Below, piece after piece: positions 1 to 8,335 of a DNA stretch of 64,000 nucleotides. The translations under genes and the position numbers were made by a program. Below the pieces are notes generated by a model. That model saw only the letters and a program-made list of their open reading frames with translations. It was not told the origin of the DNA and did no database searches. Source of the DNA: Pseudactinotalea suaedae (GTDB lineage Bacteria; Actinomycetota; Actinomycetes; Actinomycetales; Beutenbergiaceae). The DNA is taken from positions 1 through 64,000 of the forward strand of contig NZ_WNXY01000012.1 in NCBI RefSeq assembly GCF_009733815.1, written 5' to 3'. Position 1 is the stretch's first letter; each line of letters starts with the position of its first letter.

Positions 1-2
1 CT

Positions 3-1394
3 CGGGTGCTGGCTGGTGAGGTCAAGCCGTGGCGGGCGCGTCGGATCGCGCAGGCCACTGGCGGGTTGAGCAGGCTGGCGGCGGGGTTCGTGGATCGTGA
101 GATCGCTGCGGCGGCGGACCGGGTCAGTGGCCATCAGCTGGAGGGGTTGATCGCGACCGCGATGGCCCGTCATGACAGCGAGCTGGCCGAGCAGGTGGCG
201 GCCGAGCGGGCCGAGCAGCGGGGGGTGCAGATCCGCCTGGACCAGACCGGTATCGCCGGGTTGACCGAGGTCAGTGGCTGGGTGGATCTGCCGGATGCGT
301 TGGATCTGGAGGCGGCGCTGTCGCACTCGGCGCAGCAGCTGGCCGCGTGGGGATCAGCCGACCCGTTGAACGTGCGCCGCGCCCGCGCCCTGGGCGAGCT
401 CGCCCGCGAACACCTGACCTTCCAAGGTCAACCAGTCACCGGCAGCAGCAGCGACGACCACGCCGACCACGCCGACGGCCAGGCCTGCGACGCCGGTACT
501 GGTGGCCACGGTGGGGTGCGCGTGCGGTCCCGGCGGCAGGTGGTGCTCTACGTGCACCTGACCGATGCCGCGATCTACGACATGCTCAGCCGCGGCCCCG
601 CCAACACCGGGCAACCCGGCGCCAGCGGCCGCAGCGGTGGCGGCGCTGCCGCCGCGGACGGCGGTGCTGCTCCCCATAGCGACAGCGCTGCCGGTGGTGG
701 CGACGGCGCGGGTTGCGGTGTCAACGGCGAGGGGTGGCGGGTGCCGGTGTGGGTGGGGCGGGTGGAGAACACCGCGACCCCGATCACCGCCCAGACGATC
801 CGGGCCTGGTGCGCCGATCCGGGTACCCGGGTTGCGGTGCGGCCGGTGCTGGACCTGAACGGCTACCAGCAGGCCGACTCCTATGAGGTCCCGGGACGGA
901 TCAAGGAACAGCTCCGGTTACGTGATGGCACCTGCGTCTTCCCCAACTGCCGCGCCAAGGCCCTGTACTGCCAGGACGATCACGTCGAACCTTACGACCA
1001 CGCCAACCCTGAGGCCGGTGGCCGGACCGAGACCACGAACCTGCGGTTGTTGTGTCAACGCCACCACAACCTCAAGACCCACCACGGGTTCCGCTACCTG
1101 ATCCTGACCAACGGGGCGGTGCTGTGGCGCACCCCGCACGGCCTACGCATCCGCCGCAACCGCGACGGCACCGTCGACTACCTCACCCGACACCAAGCAC
1201 GCCACCGACCACACACCGACGACGACTGCGGCGGCGATGAAGCCGGCCACCAGGTCGAGACCACCACAGCCGCTGGTGCCCGCCGGCGAGGCATCCCCGG
1301 ACTGGACGCCCTCGACGGGCTCGCGAAGCTGAACTCCATGGACAGCGTCGAGGGTCGCGGCACTCTCGACGACCTCGGTCCACCACCCTTCTGA
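3..1394 (+). CDS. DUF222/13E12-type HNH endonuclease domain protein (5' partial)
   Basis: The gene is cut by the window start. A GTG at position 6 could be read as a start, but the visible product begins inside a DUF222-like helical region, so the true start probably lies upstream. The C-terminal third holds an HNH nuclease motif: a CVFPNC segment, then DDHVEPY, an NLRLLC segment and a CQRHHN segment, giving the expected His/Asn/His metal-binding set plus paired cysteines. Between the two lies a Gly/Ala/Ser-rich linker (roughly residues 150-240). The family is highly multicopy in actinobacteria and its biological role is unclear; nuclease activity is inferred from the motif only. Short tandem repeats follow the stop codon. 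Confidence 0.85.
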   Translation, partial: RVLAGEVKPWRARRIAQATGGLSRLAAGFVDREIAAAADRVSGHQLEGLIATAMARHDSELAEQVAAERAEQRGVQIRLDQTGIAGLTEVSGWVDLPDALDLEAALSHSAQQLAAWGSADPLNVRRARALGELAREHLTFQGQPVTGSSSDDHADHADGQACDAGTGGHGGVRVRSRRQVVLYVHLTDAAIYDMLSRGPANTGQPGASGRSGGGAAAADGGAAPHSDSAAGGGDGAGCGVNGEGWRVPVWVGRVENTATPITAQTIRAWCADPGTRVAVRPVLDLNGYQQADSYEVPGRIKEQLRLRDGTCVFPNCRAKALYCQDDHVEPYDHANPEAGGRTETTNLRLLCQRHHNLKTHHGFRYLILTNGAVLWRTPHGLRIRRNRDGTVDYLTRHQARHRPHTDDDCGGDEAGHQVETTTAAGARRRGIPGLDALDGLAKLNSMDSVEGRGTLDDLGPPPF

Positions 1395-1457
1395 ACCACC
1401 CGCCCCGAACCCCGCCAACCCACCGAGGCGGAGACATCGGGCTGTCCACGATCGGGC

Positions 1458-1598
1458 ACCGGGCTGCCGGAGCCAGACCACCAGGCAGTAGCAGAGACCT
1501 GAGGCTTGCGAGCCATCAAGCGGCGGGGATACCGGGCTTGTCGGAGTCAGGACACCGGGCTTGTCGGAGTCAGGACACTGGGCTGTCGGAGGCGCGAC
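1458..1598. repeat. Degenerate 22-23 bp tandem repeats downstream of the HNH gene
   Basis: Two adjacent identical 23-bp units (1531-1553 and 1554-1576) begin ACCGGGCTTGTCGGAGTCAG. A diverged third unit follows at 1577-1598, and another diverged copy lies upstream at 1458-1479. The 354-base gap between the HNH gene and the next gene (1395-1748) otherwise shows nothing I can identify. These may be remnants of local duplication at the end of a multicopy gene family. I see no gene in them. Confidence 0.7.
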
Positions 1599-1748
1599 AT
1601 CAGGCGCTGCCACCAGGTCCTGACGTCGACGCAGGCTTGCCCTCCACGACTCACGGCGTCCACGCGAGGCCCAAGGAACGTCCACTACCGCCCGGACCCG
1701 CGCGGTCCCACCACAGCACCAGGGCTGTACCGGTCTGCGTGTGCCGCC

Positions 1749-2243
1749 CTACGCTCGATCTGCTGGCATCGTCTGCGGGCGCGCCCAGACCGCGACAGCG
1801 TCGAGTACCTCGGCGACGTCCCGGCGACCGGTATCGATGCACGGCAGCCCGAGCGCGCGGTACTCAGCCGCATCGGCCAACGCGGCGAGGACCCCCGCCT
1901 CGGGCCCACCTCGGGACGACAACCGGCGTACCCGTTCCTCGTCGTCGCAGTCGAGCAGCAGCCACTCCCCCGTGGGCCAACCCTGGCCGGGGTCGAGCTC
2001 CTGCGGGGTGCACACCGTGGCGAGCAGCACGGGAACCGACCCGAGACCGCTGAGCACCGAGCGAACCAGCTCCGCATAGGGCTGCCACAGCTCCTGGTGC
2101 TCCCTGACCGGCCGCCCTGCGAGCCCCATGGCCGCAGGCATCAGCCAGTCCCAGTCGAGCACGACCCAGCCCGGCAACCGCTCCGTCAGCAACGGCAGCA
2201 CCGTGCTCTTGCCGACCCCGGGCGCACCCAGCACGTACCGCAT
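1749..2243 (-). CDS. P-loop NTP-binding protein, kinase-like
   Basis: Product of 164 residues. A Walker A motif (GAPGVGKST) sits almost at the N-terminus, so I start at the ATG immediately before it; a GTG six bases upstream is the alternative. The rest resembles small AAA/nucleoside-kinase-like P-loop proteins, with a DWDW motif at the end of strand two and a WLLLDCDD segment followed by arginines that could serve as a lid. The substrate is unknown. The gene is transcribed away from the SMP-30 gene, 60 bp apart. The antisense frame stays open far upstream into valS, but that extension is a high-GC artefact. Confidence 0.7.
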   Translation of the reverse strand: MRYVLGAPGVGKSTVLPLLTERLPGWVVLDWDWLMPAAMGLAGRPVREHQELWQPYAELVRSVLSGLGSVPVLLATVCTPQELDPGQGWPTGEWLLLDCDDEERVRRLSSRGGPEAGVLAALADAAEYRALGLPCIDTGRRDVAEVLDAVAVWARPQTMPADRA

Positions 2244-2303
2244 CTGCACGAGCCCGAGCGTTGCACGCCCGGCCCAACCCCGGAAGAGCAATAGCCTGGC
2301 CCC

Positions 2304-3224
2304 GTGGAACCGACGCCGACTCCCGTGCTGAGCAGCACCCCCGCCGAGCTCGTTCCCGCCCCGGGACACGACGACGAGTTCGCATCCCTCTTCCCCGAGG
2401 GCGCCACGCTCGACCTCCTCGCCGAGGGCGGCACCTGGTTCGAGGGCCCCACGTGGACCGGCGAGGACGAGATCGTCTGGAGCGACGTCGTCGGCAACCG
2501 TCTGCTGGTCTGGACCCCGCAACAGGGCGCCGGCATCCTCCTCGAACCTTCGCACCACCAGAACGGGCACACCGTCGACAACCACGGTCGCCTCGTCGCC
2601 GCCAGTCACGGCGAGCGCGCCGTGGTCCGTCGCGAGCTCGACGGCTCCTGGCACGTGCTCGTCGACCGCCACGAGGGGCGCCGCTTCAACTCCCCCAACG
2701 ACCTCGTCGTCGACAGCCACGACGCCATCTGGTTCACCGACCCCCGCTATGGCATCGACAAGCCCGAGGAGGGCTACGGCGGCACGGTCGAGATGGACGG
2801 CTGCCGCGTCTACCGGCTGACCCCGGACGGCAACGCCACCGCGGTCACCCCGCCGCACCCGGGCCCCAACGGGCTCGCCTTCTCCCCCGACGAGTCGGTG
2901 CTCTACCTGGCCGACTCCGAGGTCGGGCACATCCTGGCCTTCGAGGTGCTCGACGGCGGAGCTCGCCTGGGCGAGCCGGTCACGTTCGCGCGCCTCGACC
3001 CGGGACCGCCGGACGGCATCCGCGTCGACCCGCAGGGTCGCGTCTGGACCTCCTGCGCCTCGGGGATCCAGGTGTTCGCCGCGCGCGGCCCGAGCGAGCC
3101 CGGCGAGCGTCTCGGCTCGGTCGCCGTTCCCCAGCGCACCGCGAACCTCGCGTTCGGCGGCCCGGAGGGCAAGACCCTCGCGATCACCGCCACCTCGGGG
3201 CTGTACCGGCTGCAGACCCGCTGA
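2304..3224 (+). CDS. SMP-30/gluconolactonase family protein
   Basis: Product of 306 residues from a GTG start. It is a six-bladed propeller of the SMP-30/gluconolactonase/LRE type. Diagnostic segments are FEGPTW near residue 46 (metal-binding Glu), the NSPNDLVVD motif near residue 131 (metal-binding Asn), a PNGLAFSPD segment and PDGIRVD near residue 240 (Asp ligand). Family members hydrolyse lactones such as gluconolactone using a divalent cation, but the substrate here is not fixed by sequence. No sugar dehydrogenase lies next to it. The start leaves about 60 bp to the divergent kinase-like gene. Confidence 0.85.
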   Translation: MEPTPTPVLSSTPAELVPAPGHDDEFASLFPEGATLDLLAEGGTWFEGPTWTGEDEIVWSDVVGNRLLVWTPQQGAGILLEPSHHQNGHTVDNHGRLVAASHGERAVVRRELDGSWHVLVDRHEGRRFNSPNDLVVDSHDAIWFTDPRYGIDKPEEGYGGTVEMDGCRVYRLTPDGNATAVTPPHPGPNGLAFSPDESVLYLADSEVGHILAFEVLDGGARLGEPVTFARLDPGPPDGIRVDPQGRVWTSCASGIQVFAARGPSEPGERLGSVAVPQRTANLAFGGPEGKTLAITATSGLYRLQTR

Positions 3225-3257
3225 CCACCGCCGCTGGCCCGCGCCGGGCAGGGTGGG

Positions 3258-3263
3258 TACCCT
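3258..3263 (+). promoter_or_regulatory. Leaderless-type -10 element (TACCCT) for the valS leader transcript
   Basis: TACCCT ends six bases before the GTG at 3270, so transcription would start at or next to the first base of the leader-peptide start codon. The same TACCCT-N6-GTG geometry precedes the truncated hemoglobin gene at 60224. No good -35 is visible. Confidence 0.5.
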
Positions 3264-3269
3264 GTGACC

Positions 3270-3353
3270 GTGATCTCGACTCTTCCGTCCCGCCCTCTGG
3301 TGGTGCTGACGCGCGTCGAGGTACCGGTACGAGTATCCGTACCCCTCGCCTGA
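3270..3353 (+). CDS. Valine-rich leader peptide of valS (putative attenuator)
   Basis: GTG-started 27-codon ORF ending in TGA at 3351-3353. Seven of its 27 codons are valine: two in a row (GTG GTG) at codons 11-12, then codons 16, 18, 20, 22 and 24, alternating with other residues. Four of these are GTA, rarely used in the surrounding genes, where GTC and GTG predominate. A second in-frame GTG lies at 3264. The ORF ends about 100 bases before valS, with hairpin-forming sequence between. Valine-tRNA shortage would be expected to stall ribosomes here, as in classical leader-peptide attenuation. The peptide itself probably has no other function. Its translation is inferred. Confidence 0.7.
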   Translation: MISTLPSRPLVVLTRVEVPVRVSVPLA

Positions 3354-3430
3354 GCGCTCCGGCCGTCGGCCGCGCTCGCGAACCGCAGGACACCCCTGCC
3401 CCCAGCCGCACCGCGGGCCGACCGGCCCGC
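3352..3430 (+). promoter_or_regulatory. Hairpin-rich valS leader region
   Basis: Three potential stems lie between the leader peptide and valS. GAGCG (3352-3356) can pair with CGCTC (3373-3377), overlapping the leader stop codon. GCAGG (3385-3389) can pair with CCTGC (3395-3399). GCGGGCCG (3413-3420) and CGGCCCGC (3423-3430) form a nearly loopless GC stem 23 bases before the valS ATG. No U-tract follows the last stem, so it could act as an intrinsic-like terminator or by occluding ribosome binding. Which structures compete is not resolved. Confidence 0.45.
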
Positions 3431-3453
3431 TGATACCGAGAGACGAAGCGACC

Positions 3454-6105
3454 ATGACCAGCACCACGCCGAGCCAGCCGACATCCACCCGCAAGGCGCA
3501 GGTGCCGGACAAGGTCGCGCTCGAGGGTCTCGAGGAGCGCTGGGGCCAGACCTGGGCCGAGCACGGCACCTACACCTTCGACCGCAGCCGCTCGCGCGAG
3601 GAGGTCTTCTCGATCGACACCCCGCCGCCCACGGTCAGCGGGTCGCTGCACGTCGGGCACGTGTTCTCCTACACGCACACCGACGTGGTGGCCCGCTTCC
3701 AGCGGATGCGGGGCCGCGAAGTCTTCTATCCGATGGGCTGGGACGACAACGGCCTGCCCACCGAGCGTCGCGTGCAGAACTACTACGGCGTGCGGTGCGA
3801 CCCGTCGCTGCCGTACGTCGCGGACTTCACTCCGCCGCACGACGGGACCGACGGCAAGAACGTCAAGCCCGGTGACCAGGTCCCGGTGTCCCGCCGCAAC
3901 TTCATCGAGCTGTGCGAGCAGCTGACCGCTCAGGACGAGAAGCAGTTCGAGGCGCTCTGGCGCTACCTGGGCCTGTCGGTCGACTGGTCGCAGACCTACC
4001 AGACCATCGGCACGCGCGCCCAGAAGGTCGCCCAGGTCGCGTTCCTGCGCAACCTCGCCCGCGGCGAGGCGTACCAGGCCGACGCACCCGGGCTGTGGGA
4101 CGTCACGTTCCAGACGGCGGTCGCCCAGGCCGAGCTGGAGGCTCGCGACTACCCGGGTCACTTCCACGAGGTCGCGTTCCACACCTCCGCCGGTGAGAAC
4201 GTGGTCATCGAGACCACCCGGCCCGAGCTGCTCCCCGCCTGTGTCGCGCTGATCGCGCACCCCGACGACGAGCGCTACCAGGCGCTCTTCGGCACCACGG
4301 TCACGACGCCGGTGTTCGGGGTCGAGATCCCGGTGCTGGCACACCCGGACGCCGAGAAGGACAAGGGATCCGGCATCGCGATGTGCTGCACCTTCGGCGA
4401 CCTCACCGACGTGACGTGGTGGCGCGAGCTGAACCTGCCCACCCGCTCGGTGGTCGGCCGTGACGGTCGCATCCTCGCCGACACCCCCGAGTGGATCACC
4501 ACCGACTCGGGCCGCGCCACCTACGCCGAGCTCGCGGGCAAGACCACCTTCTCGGCGCGCACTGCCGTCGTCGACGCGCTCATGGCGAGCGGCGACCTGC
4601 TCGCCGAGCCCAAGCCCACCCAGCGCAAGGCGAACTTCTACGAGAAGGGCGACAAGCCGCTCGAGATCGTCACCAGCCGCCAGTGGTACATCCGCAACGG
4701 CGGCCGCGAGGCACCCGGGCGCAACCTCCGCGGCGAGCTGCTCGCCCGCGGTGACGAGCTCGCGTTCCACCCGGACTTCATGGGTGTGCGCTACGCGAAC
4801 TGGGTCAACGGCCTCAACGGTGACTGGCTGATCAGCCGGCAGCGCTTCTTCGGCGTCCCGATCCCGCTCTGGTACCGGCTCGACGAGGCCGGCGAGCCCG
4901 ATCTCGGCGACCCGATCCAGCCCACCGAGGACCAGCTCCCCGTGGACCCGAGCTCGCAGGCGCCGGCCGGGTACACCGAGGACCAGCGTGGCGTGCCCGG
5001 CGGCTTCATCGGCGACCTGGACATCATGGACACCTGGGCCACCAGCTCGCTGACACCGCAGATCGTGGCCGGCTGGCTCGAGGACGAGGACCTGTTCGGT
5101 CGGATCTTCCCGATGGACCTGCGCCCGCAGGGCCAGGACATCATCCGCACCTGGCTGTTCGCCACCGTGCTGCGCAGCCACCTCGAGCACGGCTCGCTGC
5201 CGTGGACCGACGCCGCGATCTCAGGCTGGATCCTCGACCCGGACCGCAAGAAGATGAGCAAGTCCAAGGGCAACGTCGTGACCCCGATGGGACTGCTGGA
5301 GCAGCACGGCTCCGACGCGGTGCGCTACTGGGCGGCGTCGGCGCGGCTGGGAACGGACGCGGCGTTCGACCCGCAGCGACCCACCCAGATGAAGATCGGG
5401 CGCCGCCTCGCGATCAAGGTCCTCAACGCCAGCAAGTTCGCGCTCTCCTTCGGCGGTGACGAGCCGGTCTCGCTCGACGGCGGCGCCGTCACCGAGCCCA
5501 TCGACAGGGCCGTGCTCGCCGCGCTGGCCACGGTGGTCGACGAGGCCACCACCGCGCTCGAGAGCTACGACCACACCCGTGCGCTCGAGGTCACCGAGAC
5601 CTTCTTCTGGACGTTCTGCGACGACTACCTCGAGCTCGTGAAGGACCGCGCCTACGGTCGCGAGGACGCCGGTCTCGATCCCGCGAGCGTCGCCTCGGCC
5701 CGCACCACGCTCGGGCTCGTGCTCGACGTCGTGCTGCGCCTGCTGGCCCCGGTGCTGCCGTTCGCCACCGAAGAGGTCTGGTGCTGGTGGCGCGAGGGCT
5801 CGGTGCACCGAGCACCCTGGCCCGTCTCGGCGCCGCTGCGTGAGGCCGCGCCCGACGGCGACCCCCACCTCCTCGCGGCCGCGGGCGCCGCTCTCGCGGC
5901 GCTGCGCAAGGTCAAGAGCGAGGCCAAGGTGAGCCAGAAGACCCGCCTGAGCGCCGCCGTCGTGCACGCCCCTGAGGCCGAGGTGGCGCTGCTGCCGGCC
6001 GTGCTGGCTGACCTGCGTGCGGTCGGCGGCGTCGACGGCGAGCTGAGGTTCCAGGTCGGCGACGAGCACCGCGCCGAGGGTGAGCTGCTCGTCGAGGCGG
6101 AGTGA
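3454..6105 (+). CDS. valS: Valyl-tRNA synthetase
   Basis: Class Ia aminoacyl-tRNA synthetase of 883 residues, the expected length for ValRS. It attaches valine to tRNA-Val in the cytoplasm and edits mischarged threonine. The HIGH-type motif reads HVGH at residues 66-69, after a TPPPTVSGSLH segment. The KMSKS motif lies near residue 600 (KKMSKSKGN). The editing (CP1) domain falls between about residues 230 and 410, and the C-terminal anticodon-binding part follows. The ATG at 3454 has a GAGAGACG stretch 8-15 bases upstream. A valine-rich leader ORF and hairpins precede it, suggesting control by charged tRNA-Val supply. The gene ends four bases from a convergent neighbour. Confidence 0.97.
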   Translation: MTSTTPSQPTSTRKAQVPDKVALEGLEERWGQTWAEHGTYTFDRSRSREEVFSIDTPPPTVSGSLHVGHVFSYTHTDVVARFQRMRGREVFYPMGWDDNGLPTERRVQNYYGVRCDPSLPYVADFTPPHDGTDGKNVKPGDQVPVSRRNFIELCEQLTAQDEKQFEALWRYLGLSVDWSQTYQTIGTRAQKVAQVAFLRNLARGEAYQADAPGLWDVTFQTAVAQAELEARDYPGHFHEVAFHTSAGENVVIETTRPELLPACVALIAHPDDERYQALFGTTVTTPVFGVEIPVLAHPDAEKDKGSGIAMCCTFGDLTDVTWWRELNLPTRSVVGRDGRILADTPEWITTDSGRATYAELAGKTTFSARTAVVDALMASGDLLAEPKPTQRKANFYEKGDKPLEIVTSRQWYIRNGGREAPGRNLRGELLARGDELAFHPDFMGVRYANWVNGLNGDWLISRQRFFGVPIPLWYRLDEAGEPDLGDPIQPTEDQLPVDPSSQAPAGYTEDQRGVPGGFIGDLDIMDTWATSSLTPQIVAGWLEDEDLFGRIFPMDLRPQGQDIIRTWLFATVLRSHLEHGSLPWTDAAISGWILDPDRKKMSKSKGNVVTPMGLLEQHGSDAVRYWAASARLGTDAAFDPQRPTQMKIGRRLAIKVLNASKFALSFGGDEPVSLDGGAVTEPIDRAVLAALATVVDEATTALESYDHTRALEVTETFFWTFCDDYLELVKDRAYGREDAGLDPASVASARTTLGLVLDVVLRLLAPVLPFATEEVWCWWREGSVHRAPWPVSAPLREAAPDGDPHLLAAAGAALAALRKVKSEAKVSQKTRLSAAVVHAPEAEVALLPAVLADLRAVGGVDGELRFQVGDEHRAEGELLVEAE

Positions 6106-6109
6106 CCGC

Positions 6110-6685
6110 CTACCAGGCAGCTCCCAGCAGCAGCCGGTGTCCCACCTCGTCGCCCGCGCGTGCGCGGGCGATGAGGTCGTCGACGTGCGCGGTCGGGTGC
6201 GCGCCCAGGCCGGTGGCGCTCCAGCCGTCGACCGTCGTCTGCAGCGACCAGTCGGCAGCCTCGATGTGCACGAAGCCGCCGCCGACGACGGCGAGGATCT
6301 CGTCGTCGAGCGCACGGAGCAGATCCTCCGAGCCGCTGTCGCAGGCGTCGCAACCGCAGTCGGGTGCCCCATGACCGACAGCGACCGGCGGCTCACCGGC
6401 ACCGAGGGTGAGGACGCAGCCCGGTACCGCGTCGAGGTCGCTCAGCACCAGCAGCAGCGGCTGCGCACCGGGAGCGTGCGGGCGCAGCAATGTGGCGGCG
6501 TCGGCGCTGGTGCGCCATCCCGTCGGCACGGGCACCGAGGCAGCGGCAGCCAGGCCCAGGCTCGTGAGCGTCTCGACCCAGGCGTCCGCGCGAGCGCCGA
6601 CGATCCGGTACCGCTCCGGGTCGGTCACCCGCGAGTACTCCTCGTCAGCCACCTCGTGTTCCGGGTGGGGGTCCGGCCAGCTCAC
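6110..6685 (-). CDS. Conserved hypothetical protein (DUF6226-like)
   Basis: Product of 191 residues if the GTG at 6685 is used. The open frame continues upstream for about 25 more sensible-looking codons (reading ALRAAVDRTYG before the GTG) without a standard start, so the N-terminus is uncertain. The sequence has a conserved-looking HPEHEVADEEYSRVTDPERY block and a CGCDACDSGSEDLL motif, which resembles small actinobacterial proteins annotated DUF6226. No enzymatic motif or membrane segment is evident. It lies just downstream of a small membrane-protein gene on the same strand and converges on valS. Confidence 0.6.
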   Translation of the reverse strand: MSWPDPHPEHEVADEEYSRVTDPERYRIVGARADAWVETLTSLGLAAAASVPVPTGWRTSADAATLLRPHAPGAQPLLLVLSDLDAVPGCVLTLGAGEPPVAVGHGAPDCGCDACDSGSEDLLRALDDEILAVVGGGFVHIEAADWSLQTTVDGWSATGLGAHPTAHVDDLIARARAGDEVGHRLLLGAAW

Positions 6686-6750
6686 GTGCGCAAGCGGGCC
6701 GGCTCCGTAGGTCCGGTCGACGGCAGCACGCAGCGCGTGGACGTCCAGGC

Positions 6751-6960
6751 TCAGCTCCGACGCTGAGGTCTGAGGGCGCGGTAGCGCTCGAGGAGGAGCT
6801 TGCCGTACCGCAGCGCCACGAACAGCGACAGGCCGCCGAGCAGCAGCGCCAGCCAGCTGCCGTGCGTCGCGGACCGGAGGTTGACCAGGGTCACGACCAC
6901 CGAGAGCACGAACCAGAACACGGCGGCCCCCGTCGAGCCGCCGGGACGCTTCTCCGGCAT
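6751..6960 (-). CDS. Small two-helix membrane protein
   Basis: Product of 69 residues starting at MPEKRPGG. Two hydrophobic segments (about residues 13-28 and 34-48) are separated by a short polar turn, and the tail is Arg-rich and would be cytoplasmic. The longer antisense frame extending to 8499 is a shadow of the fucosidase gene. Function unknown. It may be co-transcribed with the DUF6226-like gene downstream. Confidence 0.6.
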   Translation of the reverse strand: MPEKRPGGSTGAAVFWFVLSVVVTLVNLRSATHGSWLALLLGGLSLFVALRYGKLLLERYRALRPQRRS

Positions 6961-7035
6961 CCGCACCTCCTCTGTCCTGTCCAGCCTACGGCGTGAAGTT
7001 GACCGGACCCGCCGCGCCGTGTTGGCTCGTGCCCG

Positions 7036-8328
7036 ATGAGCAGCGACGACGCCACGCCCGACCCGCACGCCTGGTTCAGCCACGACCGCTTCGGCATGTT
7101 CGTGCACTGGGGGCTCTACTCCCTCGCGGCACGCCACGAGTGGGTGATGAGCAACGAACGCATGAGCATCCCCGACTACGAGCGCTACGCCGAGCGGTTC
7201 GAGCCCGACCTGTACGACCCCGCCGCATGGGCGCGCGCCGCCAAGGCGGCCGGCATGACCTACGTGGTGCTGACGACCAAGCACCACGACGGCTTCTGCC
7301 TGTGGGACTCCGACCTCACCGACTACACCAGCGTCAACACCCCGTTCGGCCGCGACGCCGTGGCCGAGTTCGTCGAGGCCGTGCGCGCCGAGGGCCTGCG
7401 GGTCGGCTTCTACCACTCGCTGATCGACTGGCACCACCCGGACTTCCACGTCGACGGCGTGCACCCCCGCCGCGACGACGACGTGGAGGCGCTCAACGCC
7501 GGCCGCGACTGGGACCGGTACCGCACCTACCTGCACGGCCAGGTCCGTGAGCTGCTCACCCGGTACGGCCAGGTCGACTACCTCTTCTTCGACTTCACCT
7601 ACCCGGGTGTCCGTCACGGGCTGCCGGGCAAGGGGCCGCAGGACTGGGACTCCGAAACCCTGCTGGCGATGGTGCGCGAGCTGCAGCCCGGGATCGTCGT
7701 CAACGACCGTCTCGGCATCCCCGGCGACCTCACCACGCCCGAGCAGTACCAACCGGCCGGTCCGGTGATCGACGAGAACGGGCGCGAGATCCTCTGGGAG
7801 GCGTGCCAGACCATCAACGGCTCCTGGGGCTACGACCGCGACAACCACAACCACAAGTCGCCCGAGCTGCTGGTGCGGATGCTGGTCGACGGCGTCTCCA
7901 AGGGCGGCAACATGCTGCTCAACGTCGGTCCGACCGGGCGGGGTGATCTCGACCCCGTCGCGCAGCGGACCCTGGCCGGCATCGCGGAGTGGACCGGGCA
8001 CCACGAGCGTTCCTTCCGCGGCGCCGGACCGGCCCCCTTCACTCCCCCGCCGGACGCCCGCTACACGCTCCGCGGTGACCGGCTCTACCTGCACCTGTTC
8101 GCCTGGCCGATGAACCACGTGCACCTGACCGGTCTTGCGGGCAAGGTCGCGTATGCCCAGCTGCTCCACGACGGCTCGGAGATCCACGTCGAGGAAGCCG
8201 CCGCCGACGCACCGCACACCAGCATGACCCCGGACGCACCGACGGACGCCGTCACGTTGCGGCTGCCGACCCGCGCGCCCGACGTCGCCGTCCCGGTCAT
8301 CGAGCTCTTCCTCGTGTCGGCACCGTGA
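7036..8328 (+). CDS. GH29 alpha-L-fucosidase
   Basis: Product of 430 residues with a glycoside hydrolase family 29 TIM barrel. Recognisable blocks are FGMFVHWGLYS near residue 20, the TKHHDGFCLW substrate-pocket motif near residue 85, FYHSLIDWH near residue 120, and the strand carrying the predicted nucleophile (YLFFDFTYPG, about residue 176). A KGGNMLLNVGPTGRGDL block near residue 300 is typical of the family. No signal peptide is seen, so it is probably intracellular and acts on imported fucosides. No Shine-Dalgarno is obvious before the ATG. It is followed seven bases later by a C45-type hydrolase gene, with which it is probably co-transcribed. Confidence 0.88.
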   Translation: MSSDDATPDPHAWFSHDRFGMFVHWGLYSLAARHEWVMSNERMSIPDYERYAERFEPDLYDPAAWARAAKAAGMTYVVLTTKHHDGFCLWDSDLTDYTSVNTPFGRDAVAEFVEAVRAEGLRVGFYHSLIDWHHPDFHVDGVHPRRDDDVEALNAGRDWDRYRTYLHGQVRELLTRYGQVDYLFFDFTYPGVRHGLPGKGPQDWDSETLLAMVRELQPGIVVNDRLGIPGDLTTPEQYQPAGPVIDENGREILWEACQTINGSWGYDRDNHNHKSPELLVRMLVDGVSKGGNMLLNVGPTGRGDLDPVAQRTLAGIAEWTGHHERSFRGAGPAPFTPPPDARYTLRGDRLYLHLFAWPMNHVHLTGLAGKVAYAQLLHDGSEIHVEEAAADAPHTSMTPDAPTDAVTLRLPTRAPDVAVPVIELFLVSAP

Positions 8329-8335
8329 GCCGGTC

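Noticed and set aside
3225-3453. T-box riboswitch before valS
   Set aside because: No T-box consensus or specifier-loop architecture was seen; the valine-rich ORF explains the region better.
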